DNA of 64,000 nt, from assembly GCA_034359265.1 (NCBI GenBank), contig CP136890.1, positions 91,599,501-91,663,500 on the forward strand, read 5' to 3'. The stretch's first letter is position 1; the number at the start of each line of letters is the position of its first letter. Under the pieces are notes generated by a model. That model saw nothing but the letters and a program-made list of their open reading frames with translations. It did no database searches and was not told where the DNA came from. Source of the DNA: Canna indica. Its lineage: Eukaryota; Streptophyta; Magnoliopsida; Zingiberales; Cannaceae. Both the position numbers and the translations under genes were made by a program. Below are positions 32,341 to 41,958 of this stretch, piece by piece.

Positions 32341-32613
32341 GAACCTGGTAACGAAAAAATTTAAAATTTAAAATTTTCATTGATACATTATCTGATACAT
32401 AACTCACACACTCAGACACCCATACACTCATACACACATTCATTCACACATCACAAATACACCAAGATATACATCAAAACAATTATATTTATATTGATAA
32501 TTGTCCACAATAGTATAAAAACTATTCAAATACAAAATTGAAGTATCAATATCCAAACAAAATAAATTAAACAAGTCCAATATCTCAGTAAAAAAGTCAA
32601 TATATAAAAAATC

Positions 32614-34128
32614 TCACGATGACGATGGAGGATGGTCTGGACCATATGGCGGGGTCTGGAGTGCTTGAGTGTACACCGGCGTGGACTGACTCGAGGACGA
32701 TGGATTAGATGATGCCGAAGAGATGCCTGCTTCGGGATGACCTGACATGTTGCGTAGCATAGCATGCATCTCCGCCATCATCTGACTCTGACGCGCGACC
32801 GTCTCCCCTAGAGTCCTTATTCTGCTATTATGATCATAACTGGATCTAGAGGTGGACGGCCGCTCACCAGCGATCGGAGGGGTCGGTGCCCCAAGTGGCC
32901 CTAGTACGGCTCGCGCATGACCACTATTTGCAAAGCCATATATGCGGCCATGGTCCCAGCCACCTGCGGCCTCGACCCACGTTGCTGCGTCAAAGTCCTC
33001 GGGGGTGCCCCCGCACTGCACCACCGTCTGGCTGTAGGTCTCCTACTCGAGTTTGATTTTTTGTTTAATATTTATCATAAAACTTAAATTATAAATATAT
33101 ATGAATAGATTAAACAAATATATAGTTACCATAATGTATGCAGCGCGGTTGTCGATGTACTCCCCCGTCCCATGTGCTCGACGGTGAGTCCGCTCAAACA
33201 CCGCCATCGGGGAGGGTCGCTGGACAGTCCCGTCATCCGACACCGTCGTCTACATTTACAAAACAAATACATTAATTAGTACACATAGTAACAAATAAAA
33301 TATATAATTAAAAGGTATACTTACCATACGGTTCGCGTGCACTGCAAATGCAACAGAGCCGCCGGTGTGATGCGCTGCTCCCCCCGACATGCGATTTCTA
33401 GCCGCATTCCGAGAAACCTCCTGCCATCGATCCGTCGACCATATTCCCACGAGCTGGTCCCATATATCCGGAGTAATCCAATCGGGGCCGTATCCCCGAG
33501 TCTCCGCGATGTTAGTGGTCCTAGCTCGTGCCATCGCCTGGGACCGAGCCTGCCCCAGCTGCCCGTTGTACCTCGCACGGGAAATAGCCTCCCAGGCAGC
33601 GTAAATGAATGGCCTCTGGTCCTCGGCCCATGTAAAGCGAGCCCGCAAAATAATAATATCAGTACCAATATTAATCATCATGCATGTAAAAATAATAATA
33701 ATACGTGCCTCAAACTCGCGCCATAACATGTCGACGTGCTCGCTAGGCACGTGAGACCACGTAGGCCATGCCCCGTGCATGTATCGTCGAATAGTAGAAG
33801 AAATGCTCCTTGGCACTTCTTCTTGCTCGAACCTGCACAACAAAAATAAATTTTAATATTATATTATGATATAATGAATTTGTAATGATTCATAATTCAT
33901 GATATATTACTGCTCCCCAATCACGCTAATAAATCTACGTGACTCTGTGGCTGGTGGAGGCTGCCACCTGTTCGGCCCGCGTGGCCGCCTGCGTCTAGAT
34001 GTACTAGCCTCAGCAGTATCATCGACAGGAGGATCAACAACAGGAGAATCAGCAGCATGAGTAAGTGCTAGAGTCTCACCGATCGGAGACTCCGAAGCTC
34101 TCCTGCGACGATAACCACGACCAGACAT
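32614..34128 (-). CDS. CACTA-2 TNPA-like protein; splice acceptor of intron 2 lost
   Basis: The blocks match CACTA-1: 33911-34128, 33709-33832, 33325-33642, 33130-33249, 32614-33042. The acceptor before the third block reads TTTTGCGG instead of TTTTGCAG, so normal splicing is impossible. The intervening 66 nt (33643-33708) is in frame and free of stops. Retaining it inserts 22 mostly Ile/Met residues and gives 424 aa; the canonical product would be 402 aa. The last exon is 15 nt shorter than in copy 1 (five codons, in frame). The rest, including the NRMSGG ... HTGGS core and ERTHRRAHGTGEYI, is preserved. Confidence 0.75.
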
Positions 34129-34317
34129 ATCTATCGAATAGACATATAATCAGATTATTGTATAAATAGTAGAGATATATTTAATAAAATATATACTTTA
34201 CAATTATTCATCATCATCTGAATAATAGTCTTCGAATTCTTCCGCTTCTTCCTCTTCTTCATCTTCTTCATCTCCAGCTTCCTCAATTTCATGATCGTCA
34301 TCATCAGCATATTCAAC

Positions 34318-37300
34318 TTATAATTGAATTGACGTTGTGTCTGTATCCTCGAGTATTGGAATAATACGATCTACAGCAGGAGGATCATCTTCTTGATAGA
34401 AATCATGTGTCATATCAGGTATCAGCTCATTTTCTCCTACTATCGGATCAATTTTTCCTCTACCTTTTGTCTTACAGACTACACGCCAATCCGCTCTATC
34501 TTTATTTCGAGCCGGATACTTCGCGTAATATACTTGTTCGGCTTGTGATGCCAATATAAAAGGCTCATTTGCTGCCAATTTCGATTTGTAATTAACCTCA
34601 ACAAGTTTGTATTTTGGATGAACTTTCATGCCCCTTTCTGTTGTATCGAACCAATGACATCTAAATAGGATCACTGATTTCAAGCCGAAGTAGTGCAACT
34701 CTATCACTTCTTCCACCAGTCCATAAAAATCCATATCACATTCAACATAGGTTGTCCCTTTCACGCAGACCCCAGCATTCATCGTCTTCTTTGCAAATGA
34801 ATATTCAACCGTGTGAAATTTATACCCGTTAACAAAATATTCGCTATAGCATGACACAAGTCGCGACGGTCCACTAACAAACTCAAATATTTTTTCATCT
34901 ATTTCAGCTCTGTGATCTTTGCTGTAAGTCTGAATCCAAGTAGGGAAATCACGATTCCGTAATCTCTCCAATTCTTGATCGTTGTGAATAGAGTATTTTT
35001 GCACCATCTCAATGTCAAATATTTCAATGAATTGTTCAATCTCTGGACAATTGAGTAATACATACAAGTGTGCCAAATGATACTCTTCATCGCTTAAGTG
35101 TCGAGATGGACGAGAACCAAAAGCACGACCAGAGTGACAAAATATATTTAAACGTCCATCTGAATGTCGAACACCCCCGTCGTCGTTATGTGGAAGACGA
35201 TCAAATCTTGTCTGTACTGTCGATTCAAAGTAAAATGAGCAGAATGTTGAAATTTCTTGGATGATATACGATTCAGATATTGATCCTTCAACAGCTGGGG
35301 TGTTCCTTACTTTTTTCTTCAGACGATTCATGTATCTTTCAAATAAGTACATCCACCGATATTGAACGGGGTCACCAACTCGTGCCTCGTATGCCAAGTG
35401 TATCGGTAGATGCTCAATCGAGTCAACAAATGTAGGAGGGAAAAACTGCTCCAGCTTGCATATTATTTCAACAATATTATTTTCAAGTGTTGACATATCT
35501 TCAACTCGAAGGACATTTGCACAGATGTTTCTAAAAAACATACTTAATTCAGTCAACGGACCCCAAATATTATCAGGTAGAAGATCTCGAAATGCGATCG
35601 GAAGTAATCTCTGCATGAATACATGACAATCATGGCTCTTCATCCCTGATATTTTGCAATCATCGACGTTCACACATCGAGATAAGTTTGAAGCATATCC
35701 ATCGGGTAATCTGAGTTCTTTTACCCATTGACAAACATCTTTGATCTGTTGTTTATTTAACACATATAGGGCCTTCGGTTTCAGATATCGCCAGTTGACC
35801 TCTTGTAACTCCAACTCTGGTCTTTTACAAAGTATTTTCAGATCATGTCGGGCTTTGACATTATCTTTAGTTTTTCCGGAAATATCCATCAAAGTGTTGA
35901 AAATATTATCAAACATATTTTTTTCAATGTGCATGACATCTAAATTATGTCGAATCAATAATGAACTCCAATAGGGCAATTCCCAAAAGATACTTTTTTT
36001 CACCAAGTTATGTGTTTGGCCAAAACCTGACACTCTTTCATTGCGACCAAATACTATATCTGGAAGTGCTGAAACACATGCTAACATTTGTTCACCAGAC
36101 AACATTGGTGGTGGCCCATCTCTTTCGACTCTGCCCTTAGTAAATTTATTACGATTCCTTCGATACTGATGATTAACCGGTAGGAATCGACGATGACCAT
36201 CAAAGAATGAGATTTTTCGTCTGTTCTGAAGACTGATTGATTTAGAGTGTTCCATACAATACAGACAAAAGAGTCGGCCGTGAGTGCTCCAACCAGACAA
36301 CATGCCGTACGCCGGGAAATCATTGATTGTCCACAAGACCGCAGCCTTTAAATTGATGTTTTGCTTTCGATGACAATCATAAGTGACAGCTCCCTCAGTC
36401 CACAATGTTTTCAATTCATCTATCAAGGGTCTGAGAAATATGTCAATTTCTTTTCGCGGACCCTTAGGACCCGGAATAATCATCGAAAGATAAATAAATT
36501 CATCTTTCATGCACATTGACGGTGGCAAATTATAAACTATCAGCAGCACTGGCCAAACTGAATAAGGAGTTGCAGAATGACCAAACGAATTAAAACCATC
36601 TGTGCACAATCCCAATATGATATTTCTAGTATCCCTAGCAAATGAAGGATAACATGTATCCAAATATTTCCATGCTTCACTGTCAGATGGATGAGTCATT
36701 ACTGTATCATCACGACTTCTTGCATGCCAACTCATGTAGGGGGCTGTCTTTTTCGACATGAATAATCTTTGAAGCCTCGGTGTTAGTGGAAAATACCGAA
36801 GCACCTTAAATGAGATATTTTTCTGTCGGACCGATTTCTTCTCCTTGTAACGAGGATGTTGACATACAAGGCATTTATCCAACTGCACATTTTCTTTATA
36901 ATATAAAATGCAGTTATTTTGGCACACGTGTATTTTTTCGTACCCGAGCCCCCATTTTCTCATTAGCTTTTTAGTCTTATAAAAAGTAGGCTCAAACTTG
37001 TTATCAGTAGGCAACATTCCATTAATCAATCCAGCAATCCGATCATACGCAACTCCGCTGATATTACAATCGGCCTTGATGTTTAAGAGCTGTGTCATTG
37101 CTGAAAACCTAGTGTATTTAGGACAATTCTCATACAAAGGTTCATCGGCAGCTTTCAACATCTCGTAAAATTCTGCAGCTTCTTTATTCGATAATTCAAT
37201 CTCTACCGCAGTTTGTACTTCTGTGATATCAACTGCTGTAGTATCTGGTGTAACTGATGTCTGAAGAATTGGCCGATCAACATTATCATTCAGGTGGAAT

Positions 37301-37680
37301 TGACCCCCAAGACTATCAAGTATCATAGTTCTATAGGGATTACATTGACTGGATGAAGAAGCACCAGCAGACGAAGATTCACCATATGTCTGAACGACAG
37401 GATTGCTCGACGTCCCGACTTCGCGTGACTCCCCGTGACAAGTCCATATAAAATATCTTGGTGCAAATCCTTTGATATATAGATGCAGAGTGACAGTCTC
37501 CCGATCCAAAAATCGTCCATTCGAACAAATGCGGCACGGACATCGGATTTGATCACCGATGCTAACGAAATTCCGATTCGAATAGGCAAAATTTAGGAAG
37601 CTCGTTACGCCTAATCGAAACTCATTCGTTAAAGCTCCACGATCAAGACGTCGGTACATCCAACTTCGATCAGCCGACAT
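34318..37680 (-). CDS. TNP2: CACTA-2 TNP2 transposase with truncated acidic tail
   Basis: The frame runs from the ATG at 37678-37680 (MSADRSWMYRRL) for 1120 aa and stops at TAA where copy 1 has GAA (SIQL then stop). This removes the last roughly 37 residues, the Asp/Glu-rich tail, which is still visible downstream to a stop at 34204-34206. All domains are otherwise present in the order of copy 1. An in-frame replacement near residue 1100 (NELIPDMTHDFYQEDD versus NDPPGFYQEDD) adds five codons. Scattered missense changes include Cys substitutions in the zinc-binding segment (CPVCQHPR becomes CLVCQHPR; SCPYCMEH becomes FCLYCMEH). The core may still work. Confidence 0.88.
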   Translation of the reverse strand: MSADRSWMYRRLDRGALTNEFRLGVTSFLNFAYSNRNFVSIGDQIRCPCRICSNGRFLDRETVTLHLYIKGFAPRYFIWTCHGESREVGTSSNPVVQTYGESSSAGASSSSQCNPYRTMILDSLGGQFHLNDNVDRPILQTSVTPDTTAVDITEVQTAVEIELSNKEAAEFYEMLKAADEPLYENCPKYTRFSAMTQLLNIKADCNISGVAYDRIAGLINGMLPTDNKFEPTFYKTKKLMRKWGLGYEKIHVCQNNCILYYKENVQLDKCLVCQHPRYKEKKSVRQKNISFKVLRYFPLTPRLQRLFMSKKTAPYMSWHARSRDDTVMTHPSDSEAWKYLDTCYPSFARDTRNIILGLCTDGFNSFGHSATPYSVWPVLLIVYNLPPSMCMKDEFIYLSMIIPGPKGPRKEIDIFLRPLIDELKTLWTEGAVTYDCHRKQNINLKAAVLWTINDFPAYGMLSGWSTHGRLFCLYCMEHSKSISLQNRRKISFFDGHRRFLPVNHQYRRNRNKFTKGRVERDGPPPMLSGEQMLACVSALPDIVFGRNERVSGFGQTHNLVKKSIFWELPYWSSLLIRHNLDVMHIEKNMFDNIFNTLMDISGKTKDNVKARHDLKILCKRPELELQEVNWRYLKPKALYVLNKQQIKDVCQWVKELRLPDGYASNLSRCVNVDDCKISGMKSHDCHVFMQRLLPIAFRDLLPDNIWGPLTELSMFFRNICANVLRVEDMSTLENNIVEIICKLEQFFPPTFVDSIEHLPIHLAYEARVGDPVQYRWMYLFERYMNRLKKKVRNTPAVEGSISESYIIQEISTFCSFYFESTVQTRFDRLPHNDDGGVRHSDGRLNIFCHSGRAFGSRPSRHLSDEEYHLAHLYVLLNCPEIEQFIEIFDIEMVQKYSIHNDQELERLRNRDFPTWIQTYSKDHRAEIDEKIFEFVSGPSRLVSCYSEYFVNGYKFHTVEYSFAKKTMNAGVCVKGTTYVECDMDFYGLVEEVIELHYFGLKSVILFRCHWFDTTERGMKVHPKYKLVEVNYKSKLAANEPFILASQAEQVYYAKYPARNKDRADWRVVCKTKGRGKIDPIVGENELIPDMTHDFYQEDDPPAVDRIIPILEDTDTTSIQL

Positions 37681-37755
37681 GATTATGTCAATTAATGACA
37701 ATTTCTTTGGTTAATGTCTTTAGGTGAGATTGTCCTATTCCATTCGGGATTTATG

Positions 37756-37932
37756 TTATTTATATTGCACTAAGTACTTATTTTAACCGCTAACTTTATT
37801 CTAAATTTCGGCAGCATCTCCCTACAGTTCTCCGAATACGCATATCATCTGGGCGCGTATCGGAGAACAAGAGAGATGTTGCCGAAATTTAGAATAATTA
37901 GTTAACAGTTAAAATAAGAACGTAAGTGCAGT
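37756..37932. repeat. Hairpin upstream of TNP2 in CACTA-2, partly decayed
   Basis: The inner stem (TTCTAAATTTCGGCAGCATC against GATGTTGCCGAAATTTAGAA) pairs well. The outer left arm has lost bases relative to the right arm (TAGTTAACAGTTAAAATAAG). It is the same structure as at 28566-28741. Confidence 0.7.
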
Positions 37933-38129
37933 ACAAATAACTATATTCCCAAATTATCCAATCAGGGATAATTCAAGAATTGTACGTCGTATAAAAGATC
38001 ATCTACTTCTTTTACACGGACATACAATCCCCGAACGGATCTAAGGTTTTGCTAAATCATATCCGACTCGTCGATGCGTACGTGAAACATATCAACTCGT
38101 CGGATGGATGATTATTTTCTAAATGTTTC

Positions 38130-38235
38130 GAGACAGTTCGAGTCCATATTGGACAATTCCGACACGAGTCCAAATTCGACGATTTCGGCAAGAGTCCGAA
38201 GTGGACGATTCCGGCGCGCGTCCGAAGTGGACAAT
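38130..38235. repeat. Short form of the 26-bp array in CACTA-2
   Basis: About four diverged copies of the GACGATTCCGGCGCGAGTCC unit occur, against about twelve in CACTA-1. The adjoining sequence then changes to repeated AATTAATCTAAACCCTAA-like words. Confidence 0.7.
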
Positions 38236-38705
38236 TCCGAAATTAATCTAAACCCTAAAAATTAATCTAAACCCTAATAATTAATCTAACAAATTAAACA
38301 ATTAATCTAACAAATTAAACAATTAATCTAAATAATTAATTAACATATATAAAAAAATTAAAAAAATATAAATATGCAATTTCCGGTGCCGGAGTCCGGT
38401 GGATTCCACACCGACGTACAGTGTCCGGACAGAGTGTCCAGACATTGTAAAAGCTTCGGCGGCAGCCATCGGCCGACCGCCGCCGGCCGAAACCCTAAAA
38501 ATAGGGTTTTGGTCGGATTTCCCGCCGGCCGCAACGAGGAGAGACGGCCGGACGACGATGATTACCTGAAATCGACGGTCGAGGACGGACGGCAGTGGCA
38601 ACTCGGCGTCGTCGGCGTCGGCAGCGGCGGCGAGAGGCGGCGGCGAGAGGCGGCGGCGGCAGCAACGGGAGGAAGAAGGGTCGGGCGCGATCTGCGACCT
38701 ATATA

Positions 38706-38945
38706 AACTTATTAGCAACGGCTCACTCGCCCGTTAGAAAACCGTTGCTAATAAGTTATCATCAGCAACGGCTCACTTGTCCGTTAGAAAGCCGTTGCTG
38801 ATAATTAAAATTATCAGCAACGGCTCGCGTGTCCGTTAGAAAGCCGTTGCAGATATAGCATATCTGCAACGGCTTGAGCGGCCGTAAGAATGCCGTTGCA
38901 AATAGCAACGGCTTGAGCGGCCGTTGCTGATAGCTGTTGTTGAAG
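38706..38945. repeat. CACTA-2 5' subterminal repeats
   Basis: AGCAACGGCT ... AGCCGTTGCT pairs are repeated about every 25-35 bp up to the terminus at 38963. They follow a TATATA box and the GC-rich leader (38390-38700). Confidence 0.85.
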
Positions 38946-38963
38946 ACTCAATTTCTAGTAGTG

Positions 38964-39960
38964 TAACTTAAAGATGATGGTGCTCTTCCCCGATTTGCTT
39001 CCGCCGACGATGGCGACGATTTTGCCCAGCGGGATGTCGAGGTCGATCCAGTCGAAGATGGCGACATCGAGGTAGCTGAATCGGACATCGACGAATTCGA
39101 TGTGCTCGTCGACGGAGTGGAGTTCGTAGCCTGTTTTGGGAATACAACTTCTATGGAGCCCAGCTCCGTAGAAAACCTATGGAGCTGGGCTCCACATTTG
39201 AAACACAAATCTCAAAGCAATTTTTTAATTGCTTTGAGATATGTGTTTGATTTGTGGAGCCTGGCTCGATAGCAAAATGCTATGGAGCCGGGCTCCATGG
39301 TAGTTTTGGCGCTCGCACGGCTTGTCGTGTTGCGCTCTATCATCTCGAAGATTGAGTGGGCGGCGGTTCTCGCACGAATGAACGTGAGATGAAGGCATTA
39401 ACTCACAGTCCAGCTATGACTACCTTGAGCATGGTGGTGAAGGATTCTCCTCCGTTGGATATCTCCTTGTGGACGATGATGCCGGTGAACCACACGAGCA
39501 GAGCCCAGGAGAAGAAGAGGACGCAGTGCATGGCACCGAGGCCCAATCCTTTCGCCAACCCACCTTTCCTCCCATACTTGTAGGTGTTGATCAATGCGTC
39601 CCTGTACAACTTCACCGCCTTCTCTTCCCCCACGAATGCTTGCACAGTTCGCACATTGCCAATCACCTACGTTTAATCCATTCATTCCAATTAATCAATT
39701 AAAAACCTGGTTAAGTACTTGAAGGGGAAGTAATGCAGACCTCCTTAACTATTTCGCCAGCCTTAGACATACGATTTCCTCACTCGAGCAATGAGGCCAG
39801 TGGCAATGTATGCGTAGATTCCACCAGCAATATATGGCTATCGAAGGTACCATGGATAGTGTTACGACACTTATCTACCGCACACGAGAGAAGCAGATGG
39901 CAAAGCCTGCAATGAATATGCTAATGTAGTGCATGAAGTTTCTGACCTGCATCCATTTGC
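38964..39960 (-). pseudogene. ABCB transporter fragment (ABCB2/ABCB10-like), captured and broken
   Basis: Read from right to left: a transmembrane piece at about 39740-39960 (NFMHYIS ... GFAICFSRV, then stop and frameshift, then IYAYIATGLIARVRKSYV). An exon at about 39400-39670 reads [20 protein letters not shown] ... [21 protein letters not shown] linker near 39310-39390 reads TAAHSIFEMIERNTTSRASA. The start of NBD1 at 38967-39136 reads EFVDVRFSYLD and a degenerate Walker A (GGSKSGKST). Splice-like junctions (KE|GT and AG|GTGATTGGC) remain, so it was captured from genomic DNA, not cDNA. A palindromic MITE interrupts it at 39140-39302 and CACTA-2 ends it just after Walker A. The transmembrane core and ATPase are incomplete; it cannot be functional. 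Confidence 0.85.
39140..39302. mobile_element. 163-bp palindromic MITE inside the ABCB fragment
   Basis: GTTTTGG is duplicated at 39133-39139 and 39303-39309. The element is a nearly perfect palindrome: TATGGAGCCCAGCTCC ... TATGGAGCCGGGCTCC outside, CAAAGCAATTTTTTAATTGC at the centre. Removing it restores the reading ASAKTGYELHSV of the ABCB linker, which shows it arrived after the capture or in the donor gene. Confidence 0.75.
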
Positions 39961-39989
39961 ATTATACACTTGCCAAATTAGTTGCATAA

Positions 39990-40290
39990 TTCGGTGAAAA
40001 CAATAGAAAAAAAATGCCGGACGCGGCAGCGGAGGTGGCGGAGGGGCGAACTCGTTGTTAGCGAGGGTCGCTTGGATGAGCTGCTTCAGCTCATCGCGGG
40101 CCTTCTTCTTGGGGTTGACGAGATCTTCAACAACGTTGCTCTCCTCCTTGAAGGAGACAGACTCTCCTACGGTGACATCATCGGTGGGAGCACCCTCTTC
40201 CGCCTCGAGTTTCTTCTCCTCGGCCTCGAGAGCTGCCTCATCGGAGGCTTCGCGGCTTCGCGGCTTCAGAGGCGGGTGCCGGTGGGGGCA
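39990..40290 (-). pseudogene. Patellin (SEC14-like) N-terminal fragment, captured
   Basis: An open stretch reads AALEAEEKKLEAEEGAP, then SVSFKEESNVVEDLV, then KKKARDELKQLIQATLANNE and a Pro-rich FAPPPPPLPRPA. The SxSFKEESN ... LxxPxKKAxxELKxLIQxAL pattern is the N-terminal signature of plant patellins, which bind phosphoinositides at the forming cell plate. No CRAL-TRIO or GOLD domain follows. The fragment lies directly upstream of the ABCB fragment on the same strand, and its 5' side merges into the terminal repeat. Confidence 0.75.
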
Positions 40291-40689
40291 TAGAGAGAGG
40301 AGTGGACCCCACGCATGCCACGTCGTTAGTTTATCGGTGCGTCCGAAGAAAATTTGACTAAAATACATGTTATATTTAGGTATTTTCGCACCCTAATACG
40401 CTCATGTATGATATTTTAATGAATAGAATATCGAATACTAAAACAACATATTTAGCATAAAATTTTAATTTGCTTCACTTTTGTTTGGATTGCGTCGACA
40501 TCGATCATTTGCAGTTGCTCTTTATCTTTCTCTTTTTCCTCCTCGCCCTTCTCAATTAACCATATTCGCAATAAAACTATGACATCCTTCTTCAATCTTT
40601 TCCTCTTCTCTCTCTTCCTGCTTCCTCAAACCTACCCTTCATGGATGTTCAACACTGCACCGAGGACCTCGCGTGGGAGGAGGAAAGAA

Positions 40690-41060
40690 ATGAATGATGT
40701 TATAGTCGGTTTGAAAGGTCCTCAAGAAAAAAAATGAACAAAGACAAAACTATACAAATTGAGGTCGTTGGCGACAGTGCACTCGCAAGGCATCGTGCAA
40801 CATGCGAGATACAAAAGAGGAGATAAGAGAAGGAACTGGTATGTTCTGGCTGTTCCTAAGGTCCTCAAGCCATCAACGATGATGAGGAATAAGAAAATGA
40901 GACAAGGGAATGAGCTACAGTGTTTTAGTCATTCCGAAGGTCCTCAAGCCATTAGCGGCGGCGAGGAACAAGAGATGAACAAAAAGAATGGGCTAAGATG
41001 TTTTAGTCGTCGAGGTCGGTGATAACAATGTGTTCCCAAGGCACTAGCGGCGATGGAGAA
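40690..41060 (+). repeat. Degenerate tandem repeat, about 79-bp period
   Basis: AAGGTCCTCAAGCCAT recurs at 40858 and 40937, with weaker units before and after. AGGAACAAGAGATGAACAAA and TGTTTTAGTCGT words recur in step. The open frames here come from the repeat. Confidence 0.55.
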
Positions 41061-41958
41061 CAAAAAGAAAAGGGGCAAGGGAAGTGTTTAAGAATTTTTT
41101 TAATGCTCAGTACGTTATTTCACTAAAACAAAATATTATATAATATTCTATTTTATTAAAATAGCATACGAAAGCATTCAGGTATAGAGAAAAAGATTGA
41201 AAAAGATTCTGATTTTAGTAAAAACTTTTTCAAGTTTGTGTTTTGGTAAAATCAGAGTAATAAATATCAGTTTTGGTCCATTCCTGAAAAGGAATTGGAA
41301 TTCAGATTTGAATTTTCTCTATGAATTATTGTGACGGAACATAGTGAGGACGTGAGGTCTTAATGATCTCAGCCATAAAAGTATTGTGAACTACAGCTGA
41401 AGTATAACATTGACATATGACAGTTCCAGAAAAAATATTGCCAGCTGCGAAGGTTTACTAAACTTTCACCAAGAAACAGAGCTGCAATGTGCATCTCAAT
41501 ATATTAGTAGCTCCTGCCAGTCTGCCACAAAGCTATATGCAGATTGCAGGGTGATGTTCATTGATTCCCAGTTTAATGCTCTCACGTGTAACCTGCAGGT
41601 ACCTCCCAGGCATTGGGGACAGCTCATTGTTTTCAAATCTTTCCTCATAATAGAATTTAATGCAACATACATAAACCACTCAATCTCAATTATGTTGGAT
41701 TGAAGCGCATTGTCCATTGGAGAATAAACTTATATTTTTTTGCCATATTCCTAAAGTCAAATTCTCATAAAAACTCCATGGACCATATATGATTGTAGGG
41801 ATCTATGATCCCAAAGGATCATATTGTATATTTTATATGGCTTGTGATAAAGGTTGAATAACTGAACATTACATTTCAACTTATATTCTTCTATAATCCA
41901 GTATTCCAAATAGTGACGGAGCCAAAAATCAAAATTAGCGGAAGCAAACTCAAATCGA
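41061..41958. other. No recognisable gene
   Basis: The DNA is AT-rich. Two overlapping open frames of 70-100 codons near 41410-41717 show no recognisable motif, so nothing is called. Confidence 0.35.

Larger units (their letters stand above)
31988..38963 (-). mobile_element. CACTA-2 (En/Spm), complete, 6976 bp
   Basis: Termini are CACTACTAGAAAAATGG on the left and TTTCTAGTAGTG on the right. The 3-bp duplication TAA flanks both sides (31985-31987, 38964-38966). Both subterminal regions carry AGCAACGGC arrays. The 5' end is on the right: terminus, subterminal repeats, GC-rich leader with a possible donor (TTTCAG|GTAATC near 38563), hairpin, TNP2, TNPA-like gene, 3' subterminal repeats. Its genes carry damage (premature TNP2 stop, lost splice acceptor), so it may need help from a CACTA-1-type source. 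Confidence 0.93.
31643..40392. mobile_element. Gene-capturing TIR element (Pack-MULE-like) carrying ABCB and patellin fragments, with CACTA-2 nested inside
   Basis: The left end (31643-31884) and the right end (40289-40392, read in reverse complement) match as degenerate terminal inverted repeats: AAATATCTAAATATAATATG / AAATACCTAAATATAACATG, GTCAAATTTTCGTCG / GTCAAATTTTCTTCG, TAACGACCTGGCATGC / TAACGACGTGGCATGC and GTGGGGTCCATTCCTCTCTC / GTGGGGTCCACTCCTCTCTC, in the same order. A 6-bp CTAATA flanks both sides (31637-31642, 40393-40398); a full 9-bp duplication is not visible. Without CACTA-2 the element is about 1.77 kb. Its interior is almost wholly host-gene fragments on the minus strand. 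Assignment to Mutator-like elements is inferred from style, not proven. Confidence 0.7.

Noticed and set aside
38323..38718. Open frames in the GC-rich block as a captured gene
   Set aside because: The position matches the 5' leader of a CACTA element, with a possible donor site; no protein similarity recognised.
41410..41717. Two overlapping 70-100-codon frames considered as a small gene
   Set aside because: No motif, no splice context and both strands open; not supportable.
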